From positions 1 to 9,220 of the forward strand of contig JACQAF010000005.1 of NCBI GenBank assembly GCA_016195145.1: 9,220 nt of DNA, read 5' to 3'. Position numbers and translations under genes: made by a program. This stretch comes from Rhodospirillales bacterium. Lineage in GTDB: Bacteria > Pseudomonadota > Alphaproteobacteria > CACIAM-22H2. How positions within the stretch are numbered: position 1 is the stretch's first letter; each line of letters opens with the position of its first letter. The notes beneath the pieces are model-generated. The model did not search any database. It saw only the letters and a list, made by a program, of their open reading frames with translations, and was not told the DNA's origin. Below, in pieces: positions 1 through 6,104 of the stretch.

Positions 1-564
1 AGCGAAAGCCACGCCGGCACGACGCCGATGGACCGGCGCAAGGATGCGATGCTGGGCGCCGCGCGCATCGTCGACCGGGTCAACAAGATCGCCCTTGAGC
101 ACGCGCCCGGCGTCTCCACCGTCGGTCTGCTCAAGGTCAGTCCCAATTCCCGCAACACCATTCCGGGCACGGTGTTCTTCAGCGTCGATCTGCGCCATCC
201 GCAGGATGCCGACCTGCTGAAGATGAAGAAAAAGTTCGAGGATGCCTGCGCCGCTATCTGCGGCGAGCTCGGCCTAGAATGCGAGTGCAAGGAAATCTGG
301 AATTCGCCGGCGACCCATTTCGACAAGGATTGCGTCGCCGCCGTACGCAAGGCGGCCGAAGACGCCGGATTCGCCCACATGGACATCGTGTCGGGCGCCG
401 GCCACGACGCCGGCTATATCAGCCGTGTCGCCCCCACCGGCATGGTCTTCGTCCCTTGCGCCGACGGCATCAGCCACAACGAGGTCGAAAGCGCCACCGC
501 CGAGGACCTCGCCGCCGGCTGCAATGTGCTCTTGCGCGCCATGCTCGAGCGGGCAACGCTGTGA
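1..564 (+). CDS. N-carbamoyl amino acid amidohydrolase / beta-ureidopropionase, M20 family (3' part, 5' end outside window)
   Basis: This is the C-terminal 187 residues of a metal-dependent amidase of the hydantoinase/carbamoylase group in peptidase family M20. Enzymes of this group remove the carbamoyl group from N-carbamoyl (beta-)amino acids, giving the amino acid, CO2 and ammonia in the cytoplasm. Reading is open from base 1. The fragment begins with the family motif ESHAGTTPM (residues 2-10). It then shows SRNTIPG and FSVDLRHP (about 50-67), which in the family belong to the dimerisation domain and carry Asn and Arg that bind the substrate carboxylate. Next come SGAGHDAGY (131-139) and GISHNEVE (157-163), where the His of SHN is a metal ligand. 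Family members have about 400-420 residues, so a little over half is missing. The ABC ATPase gene starts 49 bases downstream on the same strand, so shared transcription is likely. The neighbouring pyrimidine-type transporter favours beta-ureidopropionase, and HyuA/HyuB across the gap favour an N-carbamoyl-L-amino acid hydrolase. Sequence alone does not decide between them; allantoate amidohydrolase is a further relative. Confidence 0.9.
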   Translation, partial: SESHAGTTPMDRRKDAMLGAARIVDRVNKIALEHAPGVSTVGLLKVSPNSRNTIPGTVFFSVDLRHPQDADLLKMKKKFEDACAAICGELGLECECKEIWNSPATHFDKDCVAAVRKAAEDAGFAHMDIVSGAGHDAGYISRVAPTGMVFVPCADGISHNEVESATAEDLAAGCNVLLRAMLERATL

Positions 565-590
565 GCCGAGGCGACCGCAGCAACTGGCGC

Positions 591-598
591 GGAAAGGA
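591..598 (+). promoter_or_regulatory. Ribosome binding site for the ABC ATPase gene
   Basis: GGAAAGGA lies 15 bases before the ATG at 614. The spacing is somewhat long, but this is the only purine-rich stretch between the preceding stop codon and that ATG. It supports 614 over the upstream in-frame ATG at 425, which would lie inside the carbamoylase gene. Confidence 0.5.
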
Positions 599-613
599 CC
601 CGGGCGCACAAGC

Positions 614-1474
614 ATGACGGCGATCGTCAGCGTCGAAAGCGGCCGGGCCGCCGGCAAGCCGCGCGCCGGCGCAGCGCCGGGAACCGCACCGGGGACGGTG
701 GCGGTCGAAATCCGCGGCCTCAACCTCACCTTCCAGACGGCCGATACGCCAGTCTTCGCCCTGTCCGACATCGACCTCACCATCGGGCGCGGCGATTTCG
801 TCAGCCTGATCGGCCCGTCCGGCTGCGGCAAGACGACCCTGATGCGGGTGATCGCCGATTTGCAGAAGCCGACCGGCGGCATGGTTTCGGTCAACGGCGT
901 CACGCCCGAGATAGCGCGCCTGCGTCGCGCCTATGGCTACATTTTCCAGGCGCCCGCCCTCTATCCCTGGCGCACGGTGATCCGCAACATCACCCTGCCG
1001 CTTGAGATCATGGGCGTCGACAAGGCCGAGCGGCTGTCCCGCGCCAAGCGCGTGCTCGACCTGGTCAATCTCGGCGGGTTCGAGCGCAAATTCCCCTGGC
1101 AGCTTTCGGGCGGGATGCAGCAGCGCGTGTCGATCGCCCGCGCCCTGTCCTTCGATCCCGAATTGCTGCTGATGGACGAGCCGTTCGGCGCGCTCGACGA
1201 AATCATCCGCGACCATCTGAACGAGGAATTGCTGCGGCTGTGGAAGCGCACCGGCAAGACGGTGGTCTTCGTCACCCACTCGATCTCCGAGGCGGTGTTC
1301 CTGTCGACCCGGATCGTGGTCATGTCGCCGCGCCCCGGCCGGATCGTCGACGTGATCGACAGCAACCTGCCGGCCGACCGCACCCTCGACATGCGCGAAA
1401 CGCCCGAATTCGTCGCCCTCGCCCATCGCGTGCGCGAGGGCCTGCGGGCGGGCCACAGCTATGACGACCGCTGA
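614..1474 (+). CDS. ABC transporter ATP-binding protein (SsuB/TauB/ThiZ-like importer ATPase)
   Basis: This 286-residue nucleotide-binding subunit powers an importer of the nitrate/sulfonate/taurine/pyrimidine class on the cytoplasmic face of the inner membrane. All ATPase motifs are intact: Walker A GPSGCGKT (67-74), Q-loop YIFQAPALYPW (109-119), signature LSGGMQQR (164-171), Walker B LLLMDEP (184-190), D-loop GALD (192-195) and H-loop His222 in FVTHS. The Q-loop form and the downstream segment ISEAVFLSTRIVVMSPRPG (224-242) are typical of this importer class. About 30 residues rich in Ala, Gly and Pro precede the usual domain start at VEIRGL (31-36). This is a slightly long, probably disordered N-terminus, so a start further downstream cannot be excluded. 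The 3' end overlaps the permease gene by 14 bases, indicating translational coupling. The substrate cannot be read from this subunit. The two permeases and the periplasmic binding protein that follow complete the system. Confidence 0.95.
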   Translation: MTAIVSVESGRAAGKPRAGAAPGTAPGTVAVEIRGLNLTFQTADTPVFALSDIDLTIGRGDFVSLIGPSGCGKTTLMRVIADLQKPTGGMVSVNGVTPEIARLRRAYGYIFQAPALYPWRTVIRNITLPLEIMGVDKAERLSRAKRVLDLVNLGGFERKFPWQLSGGMQQRVSIARALSFDPELLLMDEPFGALDEIIRDHLNEELLRLWKRTGKTVVFVTHSISEAVFLSTRIVVMSPRPGRIVDVIDSNLPADRTLDMRETPEFVALAHRVREGLRAGHSYDDR

Positions 1475-2390
1475 CGCGCTGGCCGGCGCACCGGGCGGGC
1501 GAGGGTTTCTCGACCGCGTCCGGCGCGGCAGCGCAGGGCCGGTGGCCGTCGTCCTCGCCGCCATCGTCGCCATCTGGTATCTCGGCGCGATCCAGCTCAA
1601 TACGCCGCGCATCGTCGACCAGTACGGCCGCGACGGCCGCGCAACATGGACCTTCGCCGAACTGGTCGCCGATAGCTGGTCGATGGAGCGGCCCGTGCTG
1701 CCCGCCCCGCACCAGGTGGCGGTCGAGCTCAAAAAATCCGTGCTCGACATCGCCGTCACCTCGCGGCGCAGCCTCGTTTTTCACGCCTGGGTGACGATGT
1801 CCTCGGCGCTGCTCGGCTTCGCCATCGGCGCTGCGCTCGGCATCGCGCTCGCCATCGGCATCGTTCATGTCCGCACCCTCGAACGCTCGCTGATGCCGTG
1901 GATCATCGCCTCGCAGACCGTGCCGATCCTCGCCATCGCGCCGATGATCATCGTCGTCCTCGGCTCGGTCGGGCTGGTCGGGCTGGTGCCCAAGGCGATC
2001 ATCTCGACCTATCTGTGCTTCTTCCCGGTGACCATCGGCATGGTCAAAGGCTTGACCTCGCCCGAGCCGATCCATCTCGACCTGATGCGGACTTACAGCG
2101 CATCGACCGCGCAGACGCTGTGGAAGCTGCGCTGGCCGGCCTCGCTCGCCTTCCTCTTTCCCAGCCTCAAGGTCGCGGTGGCGCTGAGCGTCGTCGGCGC
2201 CATTGTCGGCGAGCTGCCGACCGGCGCCCAGGCCGGCATCGGCGCGCGCCTGCTCGTCGGCTCCTATTACGGCCAGACGGTGCAGATCTGGGCGGCGCTG
2301 GTCGTCGCGGCTGTGCTCGCCGGGCTGTCGGTTGCCGCCGTCGGCGGGATCGAGCGCCTCGCCCTGCGCCGCGCCGGGGCACAACCATGA
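1461..2390 (+). CDS. ABC transporter permease, component 1 (BPD_transp_1 family)
   Basis: This 309-residue inner-membrane subunit of the importer has one hydrophobic helix near the N-terminus (about 27-44) and a cluster from about 106 to 297 forming the transport core (about 106-134, 143-168, 172-196, 236-250 and 275-297). The cytoplasmic coupling (EAA-type) loop, which docks on the ATPase, is at about 208-237 and includes DLMRTYSASTAQTLWKLRWP. It resembles the same loop in the next permease (DLMRTYAASYAQTLLTVRLP), so the two are paralogs that probably form a heterodimer. Between the first helix and the family motif LPAPHQV (80-86) lies a hydrophilic, probably periplasmic stretch of about 35 residues that SsuC-type permeases usually lack or keep shorter. 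The ATG lies inside the ATPase gene and has only a poor ribosome binding site, consistent with coupled translation. The stop codon overlaps the next start as ATGA. Confidence 0.92.
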   Translation: MTTADALAGAPGGRGFLDRVRRGSAGPVAVVLAAIVAIWYLGAIQLNTPRIVDQYGRDGRATWTFAELVADSWSMERPVLPAPHQVAVELKKSVLDIAVTSRRSLVFHAWVTMSSALLGFAIGAALGIALAIGIVHVRTLERSLMPWIIASQTVPILAIAPMIIVVLGSVGLVGLVPKAIISTYLCFFPVTIGMVKGLTSPEPIHLDLMRTYSASTAQTLWKLRWPASLAFLFPSLKVAVALSVVGAIVGELPTGAQAGIGARLLVGSYYGQTVQIWAALVVAAVLAGLSVAAVGGIERLALRRAGAQP

Positions 2391-3505
2391 CCCGGCGGAT
2401 CGATGGGCCGCTCGCGGTTTTTCTTGTTGCCGGCGCGGCGGCTCTTGCCCTGCCGCTCGGCGCGGTCGGCGGCTGGACGGCAGCGCCGGCCGGGCTTGCA
2501 CTCTGGCTTGCGGCGCTGGCGCTCGGCATTTTCCTCTGGCGGCCGGCGCGCGCCGGGCAACTCCATTTATCTGCTGTCCTTGCCCTGGCGGCGGTCCTGG
2601 CCGGCGCGACAGCGCTGATCCACCTGGTCGCGTTGGGGGCCGGCGGCAAGGCGGCGACCGGCCTGTGGCTCGCCGTCATCGCCCTCGGCTTCGTCGCCTG
2701 GCGGGCGATGGAACGGGTCGCCACATTCGGCCAGCAGACGCAAAGCCGGCTCGCCGACGTGGTGGTGCCGGGGCTGTTCGGCCTGTGGGTGCTTTACCTG
2801 TGGCAGATCGTCGTCGTCGGCTTCGCCGTGCCGCCGGTGCTGTTACCCCCGCCCTCGGCGATTGCCGAGGCCATCGCCGCAACCCAGCAGATGCTGTGGC
2901 AGGATTTTGTCCAGACCTTCGTCAAGTCGGTGATCCCCGGCTATGTCATGGGTTGCGGGGCCGGATTTCTCGTCGCGCTGCTGGTCGACCGCGTACCGTT
3001 CCTGCAACGCGGGCTGTTGCCGGTCGGCAATCTGGTCAGCGCCCTGCCGATTGTCGGCGTCGCGCCGATCATGGTCATGTGGTTCGGTTTCGACTGGCAG
3101 TCGAAGGCGGCGGTAGTGGTGATCATGACCTTCTTTCCGATGCTGGTGAACACGATCAGCGGCCTCAACGCCACCGGCCGGATCGAGCGCGACCTGATGC
3201 GCACCTACGCGGCGAGCTACGCCCAGACCCTGCTGACCGTGCGCCTGCCGGCGGCGATGCCTTTCGTCTTCAACGCCCTCAAGATCAATTCGACCTTGGC
3301 GCTGATCGGCGCTATCGTCGCCGAGTTCTTCGGTACGCCAATTCTCGGCATGGGGTTCCGCATTTCGACCGAAGTCGGCCGCATGAACATCGCCATGGTA
3401 TGGGCGACGATCGCCGTCGCCGCCGCGGCCGGATCGGCCTCCTACGGCGCGATGGCCCTGATGGAGCGGCGTTTCACCTTCTGGCATCCGTCCTTCCGAC
3501 AGTGA
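2387..3505 (+). CDS. ABC transporter permease, component 2, with N-terminal hydrophobic extension
   Basis: This 372-residue inner-membrane permease is the partner of the preceding one. The C-terminal part, from about 124, is a standard BPD_transp_1 subunit: first helix at 124-147, LPPPSAIAEAI (153-163) matching the usual LPxPxxV segment, core helices from about 180 to 355, and coupling loop at about 268-293 (DLMRTYAASYAQTLLTVRLP). The stretch GAIVAEFFGTPILGMGF (308-324) is typical of SsuC/TauC/ThiX-like permeases. The first ~115 residues are unusual. They hold about four more hydrophobic segments (about 8-30, 34-51, 61-83 and 91-105) rich in Ala, Gly and Leu, so the protein is roughly 110 residues longer than the common 250-270. 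The start at 2387 is chosen because ATGA overlaps the previous stop. Starting later would remove the extra segments, but I see no good ribosome binding site for that. The function of the extension is unknown. Confidence 0.9.
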   Translation: MTRRIDGPLAVFLVAGAAALALPLGAVGGWTAAPAGLALWLAALALGIFLWRPARAGQLHLSAVLALAAVLAGATALIHLVALGAGGKAATGLWLAVIALGFVAWRAMERVATFGQQTQSRLADVVVPGLFGLWVLYLWQIVVVGFAVPPVLLPPPSAIAEAIAATQQMLWQDFVQTFVKSVIPGYVMGCGAGFLVALLVDRVPFLQRGLLPVGNLVSALPIVGVAPIMVMWFGFDWQSKAAVVVIMTFFPMLVNTISGLNATGRIERDLMRTYAASYAQTLLTVRLPAAMPFVFNALKINSTLALIGAIVAEFFGTPILGMGFRISTEVGRMNIAMVWATIAVAAAAGSASYGAMALMERRFTFWHPSFRQ

Positions 3506-3530
3506 GTTTTGGCTATACTGAACGCAATCC

Positions 3531-3546
3531 GCGGCCAGACGGCCGC
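3531..3546 (+). promoter_or_regulatory. Short perfect hairpin in the permease/binding-protein gap
   Basis: GCGGCC, a four-base AGAC loop and GGCCGC form a perfect six-pair stem of only G and C. It sits in the 61-base gap between the second permease gene and the binding-protein gene, 20 bases before the start codon. No T-run follows, so it is not an intrinsic terminator. It may mark an mRNA processing or stability boundary that lets the binding protein be made in excess, or it may be an operator. The structure is seen in the sequence; the role is inference. Confidence 0.4.
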
Positions 3547-3554
3547 CTAACAAC

Positions 3555-3560
3555 GGGGAG
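3555..3560 (+). promoter_or_regulatory. Strong ribosome binding site for the binding-protein gene
   Basis: GGGGAG lies six bases before the ATG at 3567, inside a longer purine run (3555-3565). It is clearly stronger than the sites before the two permease genes. It fixes the start of the binding protein and fits the excess of this subunit that importers usually need. Confidence 0.75.
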
Positions 3561-3566
3561 AGAGGC

Positions 3567-4577
3567 ATGAAGAAGCTGTTGCTGTGCGGCGTCGCCGCGA
3601 TCATGGCCGTGGCCGGCTCGGCCGCGCACGCCGCCGAAAAATTTACCATTCAGCTCAAATGGGTGACGCAGGCGCAATTCGCCGGCTATTACGTCGCCAA
3701 AGACAAAGGGTTCTACAAGGACGTCGACCTCGACGTGACGATCAAGCCCGGCGGGCCCGACATCGCCCCGCCGCAGGTGATGGCCGGCGGCGGCGCCGAT
3801 GTCATTATCGAATGGATGCCGGCAGCGCTCGCCTCGCGCGAAAAGGGCCTGCCGCTGGTCAACGTGTCGCAGACCTTCCAGAAATCGGGCATGATGCTGA
3901 CCTGCACCAAGGCGAGCGGCATCAAGACCCCGGCCGATTTTCCCGGCCGCACGCTCGGCGTCTGGTTCTTCGGCAACGAATATCCGTTCCTTGGCTGGAT
4001 GGCCAAGCTCGGCATACCGACCGACGGCAGCGCCAAGGGCGTCAAGGTGCTGAAGCAGGGCTTCAACGTCGATCCCCTGCTCCAGAAACAGGCCGATTGC
4101 ATCTCGACCATGACCTATAACGAGTATTGGCAGGTGGTCGATGCCGGCTTCAAGCCGGACGACCTGGTGGTCTTCAAATATTCCGACCAGGGCGTGGCGA
4201 CGCTTGAGGACGGCCTCTACGCCAACGGCGACAAGCTCAAGGACGCGGCCTATGCCGATCGTCTCGCCCGTTTCGTCGCCGCGTCCAACCGCGGATGGGA
4301 ATGGGCCGAGCAAAACCCTGACGCGGCGGCCAAGATCGTGCTGGAAAACGATTCGACCGGCGCGCAGACCGAAAAACACCAGAAGCGGATGATGGGCGAG
4401 ATCATCAAGCTCCTCGCCGGCGCGAAGAACGGCGTCGGCTATCTCGATCCCGCCGATTACGAGCGCACCGTATCGATCCTGCTCTCGTCGAGCTCGACGC
4501 CGGTGATCTCCAAGAAACCCGAAGGGGCGTGGACGCACACGGTGTTCGAAGCGGCGAAGAAGTACAAAAGAAAATAG
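3567..4577 (+). CDS. ABC transporter periplasmic substrate-binding protein, NMT1/THI5 (SsuA/ThiY-like) family
   Basis: This 336-residue protein is the ligand receptor of the importer. A signal peptide covers residues 1-22 (KK, hydrophobic stretch, cleavage after AHA). The Cys at position 7 is not in a lipobox, so the protein should be soluble in the periplasm. The mature protein opens with the family's signature strand and helix, LKWVTQAQFAGYYVAKDKGF (30-49), followed by DLDVTIKPGGPDI (54-66) and GGADVIIEWMP (75-85). This matches the NMT1/THI5-like fold that binds pyrimidines, riboflavin, sulfonates or nitrate-type ligands. The position that is often His in thiamine-pyrimidine binders is Phe38 here. 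Close relatives are commonly annotated as pyrimidine or hydroxymethylpyrimidine binders, and the carbamoylase at the head of this operon fits a pyrimidine- or hydantoin-like ligand, but that substrate is inferred. Two Cys residues in the mature part (112 and 178) could form a disulfide. The gene is last in its operon, with a strong ribosome binding site and a terminator 33 bases downstream. Confidence 0.92.
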   Translation: MKKLLLCGVAAIMAVAGSAAHAAEKFTIQLKWVTQAQFAGYYVAKDKGFYKDVDLDVTIKPGGPDIAPPQVMAGGGADVIIEWMPAALASREKGLPLVNVSQTFQKSGMMLTCTKASGIKTPADFPGRTLGVWFFGNEYPFLGWMAKLGIPTDGSAKGVKVLKQGFNVDPLLQKQADCISTMTYNEYWQVVDAGFKPDDLVVFKYSDQGVATLEDGLYANGDKLKDAAYADRLARFVAASNRGWEWAEQNPDAAAKIVLENDSTGAQTEKHQKRMMGEIIKLLAGAKNGVGYLDPADYERTVSILLSSSSTPVISKKPEGAWTHTVFEAAKKYKRK

Positions 4578-4609
4578 CCGCCGGGTCTATTGTTTCATAT
4601 GCCCCGACG

Positions 4610-4641
4610 CGGGGGAGGCTTCGGCCTCCCCCGTTTTCTTT
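4610..4641 (+). terminator. Rho-independent terminator of the transporter operon
   Basis: A perfect ten-pair stem (CGGGGGAGGC at 4610-4619 with GCCTCCCCCG at 4624-4633) closes a TTCG loop by a C-G pair, a very stable tetraloop. It is followed by TTTTCTTT (4634-4641). It stands 33 bases after the binding-protein stop codon. Read from the opposite strand the hairpin has no T-run after it, so it should stop only rightward transcription. Confidence 0.93.
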
Positions 4642-4675
4642 GGGGATGCGCGGCGCTGCCATAATCAACGGCAAC

Positions 4676-4691
4676 GGGACGATCTCGTCCC
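4676..4691 (-). terminator. Possible weak terminator or hairpin after the FAD dehydrogenase gene
   Basis: GGGACGA, two bases and TCGTCCC form a near-perfect palindrome directly adjoining the TAG stop of the leftward operon. On the minus strand it is followed by GTTGCCGTTGATT, which is only moderately T-rich. It could end the leftward transcript inefficiently or protect its 3' end. The symmetry is seen; the function is a guess. Confidence 0.3.
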
Positions 4692-6104
4692 CTATCGCCG
4701 CGTGAGCGCTGCCGCCGCTTCCTCGCCGGCGATGCGGCCGAGGCCGATAGCGGCAAGCAATCCGTTACCCGACAGATACCCCCACACGGCCGGCCCCGAG
4801 ACGCCGCACGCGGCGCCCCCGGCCGCGAACAGATTTGCCATCGCCTGCCCATCGGCGCGCAGGACGCGAGCCTGACCGCCGACCAGCAATCCGCCCTGGG
4901 TGTGGAACAATGCGCCGGTAACCTTGACGCCGTAATACGGCGCTTCGAGCGGCGGCTTGCGCGTGAAATCCCGCCCGAACGGATCGCTCAGACGGCCCAT
5001 CGCCAAATCGCGCGTCAGCGCCAGCGAACCCGCGAGACCACCGGCCGGTAGCCCGAGCGCTATCGCCAGCACCGCGACATCCGGCGCCGATACGACCGCG
5101 CCCGCCGCCATCGCATCGCGATAATCTGCGAAATCGAGGCCGAGCCGATGCCGGCGTTCATCGTAGATATTCCACGCCACGCGCCCCGGCTGGGCGAGGA
5201 CGGCAACCGCCTGCTCCGAATAGCCCTGATGCTCGTTCGAGAACCGTGCGCCTGCCGCATTGACCTGGAATCCGCCCTCCATCATCAGCGCCCAGGTCAC
5301 GAGAATATTGTGCGGCGTTGCGAGCGACCCGTGGCCCTGATAGGCGCCGAGATCGCGCGTGGCCGCGCCCAGGGCCGCGCCCCATGCCAGCGCCTCGCCC
5401 TGGTTGCCGGCATGGCCGAAGAAAAGGGCGTCGGCCATCTCGGGCAGATGCCGCCGCACCAGCGTCGCGTTCCCGCCGAAACCGCTGCACGCCAGGATCA
5501 GGGCCTCGCAGCCGATCGCCTCGACCGTGCCGTCGGGCCGGTCCAACCCGACCCCGATAATACGACCGCCATCGGCATACAGCGCATGAACATGCGCGTC
5601 GGTGGCGATGTCGGCCCCGGCCCGTGTCGCCGCCTCGGTCAGGCAGGCCATCAGCTCGGCCCCAGTGCGTCGCGGCGTGCCGTGCATGCGCAAAACCGAA
5701 TGGCCGGGATAGAGAAACCCGTCGATGAGATCAAACGGGATCGCGTGCGCGTCCGCGAGCCATTCGATGGCCGCCGCGCTGCCGCCGGCAAGCGCCACCG
5801 CGAGCGCCGGCTCAGCGAGACCCTTCGCCTTCGCCTGGATATCGCGGGCAAATGAGTCCGCGGAATCGGCAATGCCCTTCGCCTTCTGGAAACGGGTGCC
5901 TGCCGCGGGCACGAACCCCGACGACAATGCGGTCGAGCCTTGCGGCGTCGCATCGCGCTCAAGCACCAACACGTCGGCGCCGGCATTGCGTGCGGCCAGC
6001 GCCGCGGTAAGGCCCGCCGCCCCGGCGCCGATAATCAACACAGGAACCGGGATTGCGAAACGGGCGCCCGCCGCCGGCAAAATCGCGGGCGCGAAGCCGG
6101 TCAT
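4692..6104 (-). CDS. FAD-dependent dehydrogenase/reductase, FAD_binding_2 (FrdA/3-ketosteroid dehydrogenase-like) superfamily
   Basis: This 470-residue flavoprotein is probably cytoplasmic; I see no Tat or Sec signal. Enzymes of the superfamily move hydride across a C-C bond, oxidising or reducing acids, steroids or similar compounds. The Rossmann FAD motif VLIIGAGAAGL is at 22-32 and the acidic residue ending strand 2 is in VLVLER (45-50). STALSSG (57-63) corresponds to the flavin-contacting segment. GARFSNE (285-291) carries the Arg that is a proton donor in fumarate reductases. FHTQGGL (400-406) carries the conserved His-Thr, and NLFAAGGAACGVSG (424-437) and GRIAGEEAA (456-464) close the FAD domain. 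The fumarate-reductase Arg of the HGANR segment is absent; this region instead reads GYLSGNGL (442-449), like the Tyr-Gly form of ketosteroid- and tricarballylate-dehydrogenase-like members. Dicarboxylate reduction is therefore unlikely and the substrate is unknown. The start overlaps the preceding stop as ATGA and has a GGAGG site ten bases upstream. It is the last gene of the leftward operon. Confidence 0.88.
   Translation of the reverse strand: MTGFAPAILPAAGARFAIPVPVLIIGAGAAGLTAALAARNAGADVLVLERDATPQGSTALSSGFVPAAGTRFQKAKGIADSADSFARDIQAKAKGLAEPALAVALAGGSAAAIEWLADAHAIPFDLIDGFLYPGHSVLRMHGTPRRTGAELMACLTEAATRAGADIATDAHVHALYADGGRIIGVGLDRPDGTVEAIGCEALILACSGFGGNATLVRRHLPEMADALFFGHAGNQGEALAWGAALGAATRDLGAYQGHGSLATPHNILVTWALMMEGGFQVNAAGARFSNEHQGYSEQAVAVLAQPGRVAWNIYDERRHRLGLDFADYRDAMAAGAVVSAPDVAVLAIALGLPAGGLAGSLALTRDLAMGRLSDPFGRDFTRKPPLEAPYYGVKVTGALFHTQGGLLVGGQARVLRADGQAMANLFAAGGAACGVSGPAVWGYLSGNGLLAAIGLGRIAGEEAAAALTRR

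Noticed and set aside
470..1759. Long open frame on the minus strand opposite the ABC ATPase
   Set aside because: It is a shadow of the GC-rich coding strand. The plus-strand frame has all ABC motifs, while this one is low-complexity Arg/Ala/Gly/Asp/His sequence with no recognisable domain.
1320..2501. Long minus-strand open frame opposite the first permease
   Set aside because: Its composition is dominated by Arg, Asp, Gly and Ala, with no motif. The opposite strand encodes a clear permease with helices and a coupling loop.
3490..3519. Full sigma-70 type promoter before the binding-protein gene
   Set aside because: TATACT is a fair -10 box, but no acceptable -35 lies 16-18 bases upstream, so I do not list it as a feature.
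3513..4538. Minus-strand open frame of about 340 codons opposite the binding protein
   Set aside because: The plus strand has a signal peptide, family signature and ribosome binding site. This frame has none of these and runs through the terminator-bounded gene.
5148..5855. Plus-strand open frame inside the FAD dehydrogenase gene
   Set aside because: It is a mirror of the real minus-strand gene, with Arg-rich low-complexity translation and no domain.
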